NCBI GenBank assembly: GCA_025966225.1
Contig: JAOPVI010000238.1
Coordinates: forward strand, 1-47,541
From: Mycobacterium sp.
GTDB taxonomy: Bacteria > Actinomycetota > Actinomycetes > Mycobacteriales > Mycobacteriaceae
Reading direction: 5' to 3'
DNA: 47,541 bases
The translations under genes and the position numbers were made by a program. Under the pieces are notes generated by a model. It ran no database searches. It was not told the DNA's origin and saw only the letters and a program-made list of their open reading frames with translations. Positions 45,539-47,541 of this stretch are shown here, one piece after another. Positions within the stretch are counted from its first letter, which is position 1, and each line of letters opens with the position of its first letter.

Positions 45539-45587
45539 CTGCGGTGAGATCGCGAAGACGGCGGCTGATTCGACGATCTCACCGCAG
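45539..45587. terminator. 14-bp perfect stem between cupin and permease genes
   Basis: CTGCGGTGAGATCG (45539-45552) and CGATCTCACCGCAG (45574-45587) are perfectly complementary across a 21-base loop, followed by TTT on the plus strand. It sits in the 85-base convergent gap and probably terminates both genes. Confidence 0.8.
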
Positions 45588-45608
45588 TTTCAATGGGACG
45601 GCACCCGA

Positions 45609-47216
45609 CTAGTGGCCAGCCACGATATCCGCTTCATCGACCTCCAGCGGGTCCTTCGATCCTGGCAGGAAGTAGTAACCAACGCAGACAATCCCGAAGA
45701 ACAGATAGCCAAGGGCCACTTGCGGATTGGCCGCCCACGCCACCTCGGGCGCGTGGATCAACCCGATGAAGGAGAGCACCGCACCGACCGCCGACGCGAT
45801 CGCCGCGTAGAGGAACTTCTTCTCGAGGATGAACGCGACCATGGTGCCCAGCACGAGGCCGACCAGCACCGCGCCTTCACCAAGGGTCTGAAGTCCCTCG
45901 TAGACGACGCCTGCACCGTTCAGCTTGTCCATTCCAACGCCAGTCGCCGACGTACCTGCGGCGTTGAGGGCGTTGTCGATCAGGCCACTGGCCCACTGCG
46001 CCAGGTTTGGCAGGATGGCGGCCACCACCGCGACTGCATGCAGTCGCGGCACCGCCTGGAAGGCCTGCGCGCCGATCAACAGCCCGATGTAGAGCAGGAT
46101 CGGCACGATGGCGGGCACCGGGAGCAAGGCGTCGAGCACTCCGAAAAGCCCAAGGAAGCAGAAGATTCCGATCACGACGCCGCTGGCCAGCGAGTAGCCG
46201 GCCCGGCCGCCTGCGTCCTTCCAGCCGGGGTGACCGATGTAGACCGCTGGCGGGAACGGTGAACCGAACGCCGAACCGATGCAGGCGCCCGCGCCGTCGG
46301 CGAGTAGCACACTGCGCAGGTTGTAGTTGTCGCCTGCGGCGGCGGCGCTCTCGACGTTGCTCATCGCCTCGGTGAAGTTGTAGACGCCCAACGGTATTGC
46401 GGTGCCGAGCAGGGGGGCCAAATGCGCCAACCCCGGGAACAACATGTCGATGCGCAGGTCGGGGACGCCGAGGGCGATGTCCGAAACGGCCTTCGCGACG
46501 TCGGGCGCCGACATGTAGCCACCGATCCAGCCGATGGCCGTGCCGACGAGCAACGCGGCCAGCCCGACCGGAATGCCGAACGGCAACTTCATGTCCGTGA
46601 AGAAGCCGACCAGGATGATCGCCATCACGGGCAGTCCGATCCAGGCCGCTTCCCACATCTGCGCGGCGGGCCGCATCGAGATGAAGGTGAGTGAGATGCC
46701 TGCCAGTGTGCCGAGCATCGCGGCGCGCGGCGTCAGCTTTCGAATGTAGGGACCAACGAAGGCGCCGATCATCACGATGACACCGATCATGAACGCCCAG
46801 GCCAGTCCGGCCTGCCAGGCCTGCATCGCATCCTTGGTGTTCAGGTAGACCGGAAGCATCACCACGAACACCACGATGAACATGTGCGGCACGCTCGGGC
46901 CGTACGGCAATGCCGTTACATCGGAACGGTTTTCACGGCGCGCCAACCGCCGCGCCAGGAACGTGTAGTACAGGTTGCCGAGGATCAGTGCGACGCCGAG
47001 CGCAGGCAGCACGGTGCCGAGCACGTCGCCTGCCGGCACCTTGACCACCCCAATCATCAGGCCGGTCAGGGTCAGCACGTTGACCAAGATGTTGAATCCG
47101 AGCCCGAAGAACGCGTTGGTATCGCCGCGCGTCCACCACGGGATGGACGACGTCGGTTCACGTTTCGGTGGATCTATGGGGGGATCGGCGGGCGTTTGGG
47201 TGACGTCGGTCAACAT
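45609..47216 (-). CDS. NCS2/AzgA-like purine or uracil permease
   Basis: A 535-residue polytopic transporter with about 12-14 hydrophobic segments. Motifs such as TALPYGPSVPHMF, GVYNFTEAMSNVESAAAAG and GSPFPPAVYIGHPGW resemble the nucleobase-transporter (NCS2/UraA/AzgA) fold, in which such loops contact substrate. The specific substrate is unknown. ATG 47216 after GAGAGGA. It lies 13 bases after the hydrolase gene that runs off the right edge, so the pair may import and degrade one N-rich compound. Confidence 0.85.
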   Translation of the reverse strand: MLTDVTQTPADPPIDPPKREPTSSIPWWTRGDTNAFFGLGFNILVNVLTLTGLMIGVVKVPAGDVLGTVLPALGVALILGNLYYTFLARRLARRENRSDVTALPYGPSVPHMFIVVFVVMLPVYLNTKDAMQAWQAGLAWAFMIGVIVMIGAFVGPYIRKLTPRAAMLGTLAGISLTFISMRPAAQMWEAAWIGLPVMAIILVGFFTDMKLPFGIPVGLAALLVGTAIGWIGGYMSAPDVAKAVSDIALGVPDLRIDMLFPGLAHLAPLLGTAIPLGVYNFTEAMSNVESAAAAGDNYNLRSVLLADGAGACIGSAFGSPFPPAVYIGHPGWKDAGGRAGYSLASGVVIGIFCFLGLFGVLDALLPVPAIVPILLYIGLLIGAQAFQAVPRLHAVAVVAAILPNLAQWASGLIDNALNAAGTSATGVGMDKLNGAGVVYEGLQTLGEGAVLVGLVLGTMVAFILEKKFLYAAIASAVGAVLSFIGLIHAPEVAWAANPQVALGYLFFGIVCVGYYFLPGSKDPLEVDEADIVAGH

Positions 47217-47229
47217 TGCACGAGTCCTC

Positions 47230-47541
47230 TCAGACCTTGGAAAGGGGAGTGCTGGTGAGCTTCAGGAGTGCGGGAATGACGGCGGCACTGTCGGCGACCC
47301 AGCCGAAGATGCCGCCCTGTGCCTTGATCATCTCGAGGCCGATGCGCTGAAAATCGGGGAAGTACGAACCGACGCAATCGGATACGACCAGACATTCGTA
47401 GCCCCGGTCATTGGCCTCCCTGGTAGTGGTGTGCACGCAGACCTCGGTGGTGACGCCCGTGACGAGAAGTTGCGTGATGCCCGCGTCGACGAGGATGTCC
47501 TGGAGTTCGGTGGCGTAGAAGGCACCCTTTCCTGGCTTGTC
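47230..47541 (-). CDS. Isochorismatase-fold cysteine hydrolase, C-terminal part (5' end outside window)
   Basis: The last 103 residues of a cysteine hydrolase (isochorismatase/nicotinamidase/ureidoacrylate or biuret amidohydrolase group). The catalytic Cys lies in [20 protein letters not shown], a typical cis-peptide and nucleophile block. It is open to the right edge of the window; the Asp and Lys of the triad would be outside or at the edge. Downstream on the same strand is the permease gene. Substrate cannot be assigned. Confidence 0.88.
   Translation of the reverse strand, partial: DKPGKGAFYATELQDILVDAGITQLLVTGVTTEVCVHTTTREANDRGYECLVVSDCVGSYFPDFQRIGLEMIKAQGGIFGWVADSAAVIPALLKLTSTPLSKV

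Overview
The window is high-GC actinobacterial DNA, almost certainly from a Mycobacterium/Mycolicibacterium outside the tuberculosis complex. Pointers are an antigen 85 mycolyltransferase, an Apa-type alanine/proline-rich secreted protein, several F420-type LLM oxidoreductases, a mycobacterial type II NADH dehydrogenase, and a gene order that largely follows M. tuberculosis Rv1850-Rv1872c from memory (ureC-F-G-D, ndh, LLM, SDR, modBC, apa, small membrane protein, CPBP protein, CoA-transferase, thiolase-like, ferredoxin reductase, lldD2). A lon gene is present, which M. tuberculosis lacks. Both edges cut a gene: ureC on the left and an isochorismatase-fold hydrolase on the right.

Layout. 1-3.4 kb: end of the urease operon (+). 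3.4-7.5 kb: ndh, two tandem LLM paralogues and an SDR (-). 7.7-11.1 kb: modB-modC without modA, then apa and a GlsB/YeaQ-like membrane protein (+). 11.1-13.1 kb: an unknown gene divergent from a CGNR regulator, with repeated candidate operators between them, and a CPBP membrane protease. 13.2-17.1 kb: a fused two-domain CoA-transferase and a thiolase-like protein (+). 17.1-25.5 kb: a tightly packed minus-strand run of LLM, TfoX-like, ferredoxin reductase, then a coupled trio (PD-(D/E)XK-like nuclease, winged-helix protein, 1054-aa double ATPase), then an SDR. 25.6-32.6 kb: Lon, a VC0807-family membrane protein, a quinone reductase/SDR pair, and three frameshifted genes. 32.6-41.2 kb: antigen 85, an overlapping operon of cyclase-like sensor, MscS-CNB channel and LldD2, a GH13 protein, and a rhomboid-like/deaminase fusion. 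41.3-47.5 kb: TPR protein, ABC-2-like membrane protein, TetR, DoxX, cupin, NCS2-type permease and a cysteine hydrolase.

Best candidate for an undescribed system: the nuclease/winged-helix/HerA-type ATPase trio at 17.9-22.8 kb. Its genes overlap by 1-4 bp, and it pairs a DUF559/Vsr-like nuclease end with a protein carrying two separate P-loop ATPase modules. That layout suggests nucleic-acid processing or anti-phage defence, but I recognise no named system with this composition.

Second candidate: the sensor-cyclase/MscS/LldD2 operon. The cyclase lacks several catalytic residues and the channel's cyclic-nucleotide domain lacks its usual phosphate-binding Glu/Arg, so the pair may signal by something other than ordinary cAMP. 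Function calls are from reading translated sequence only; no database search was run.
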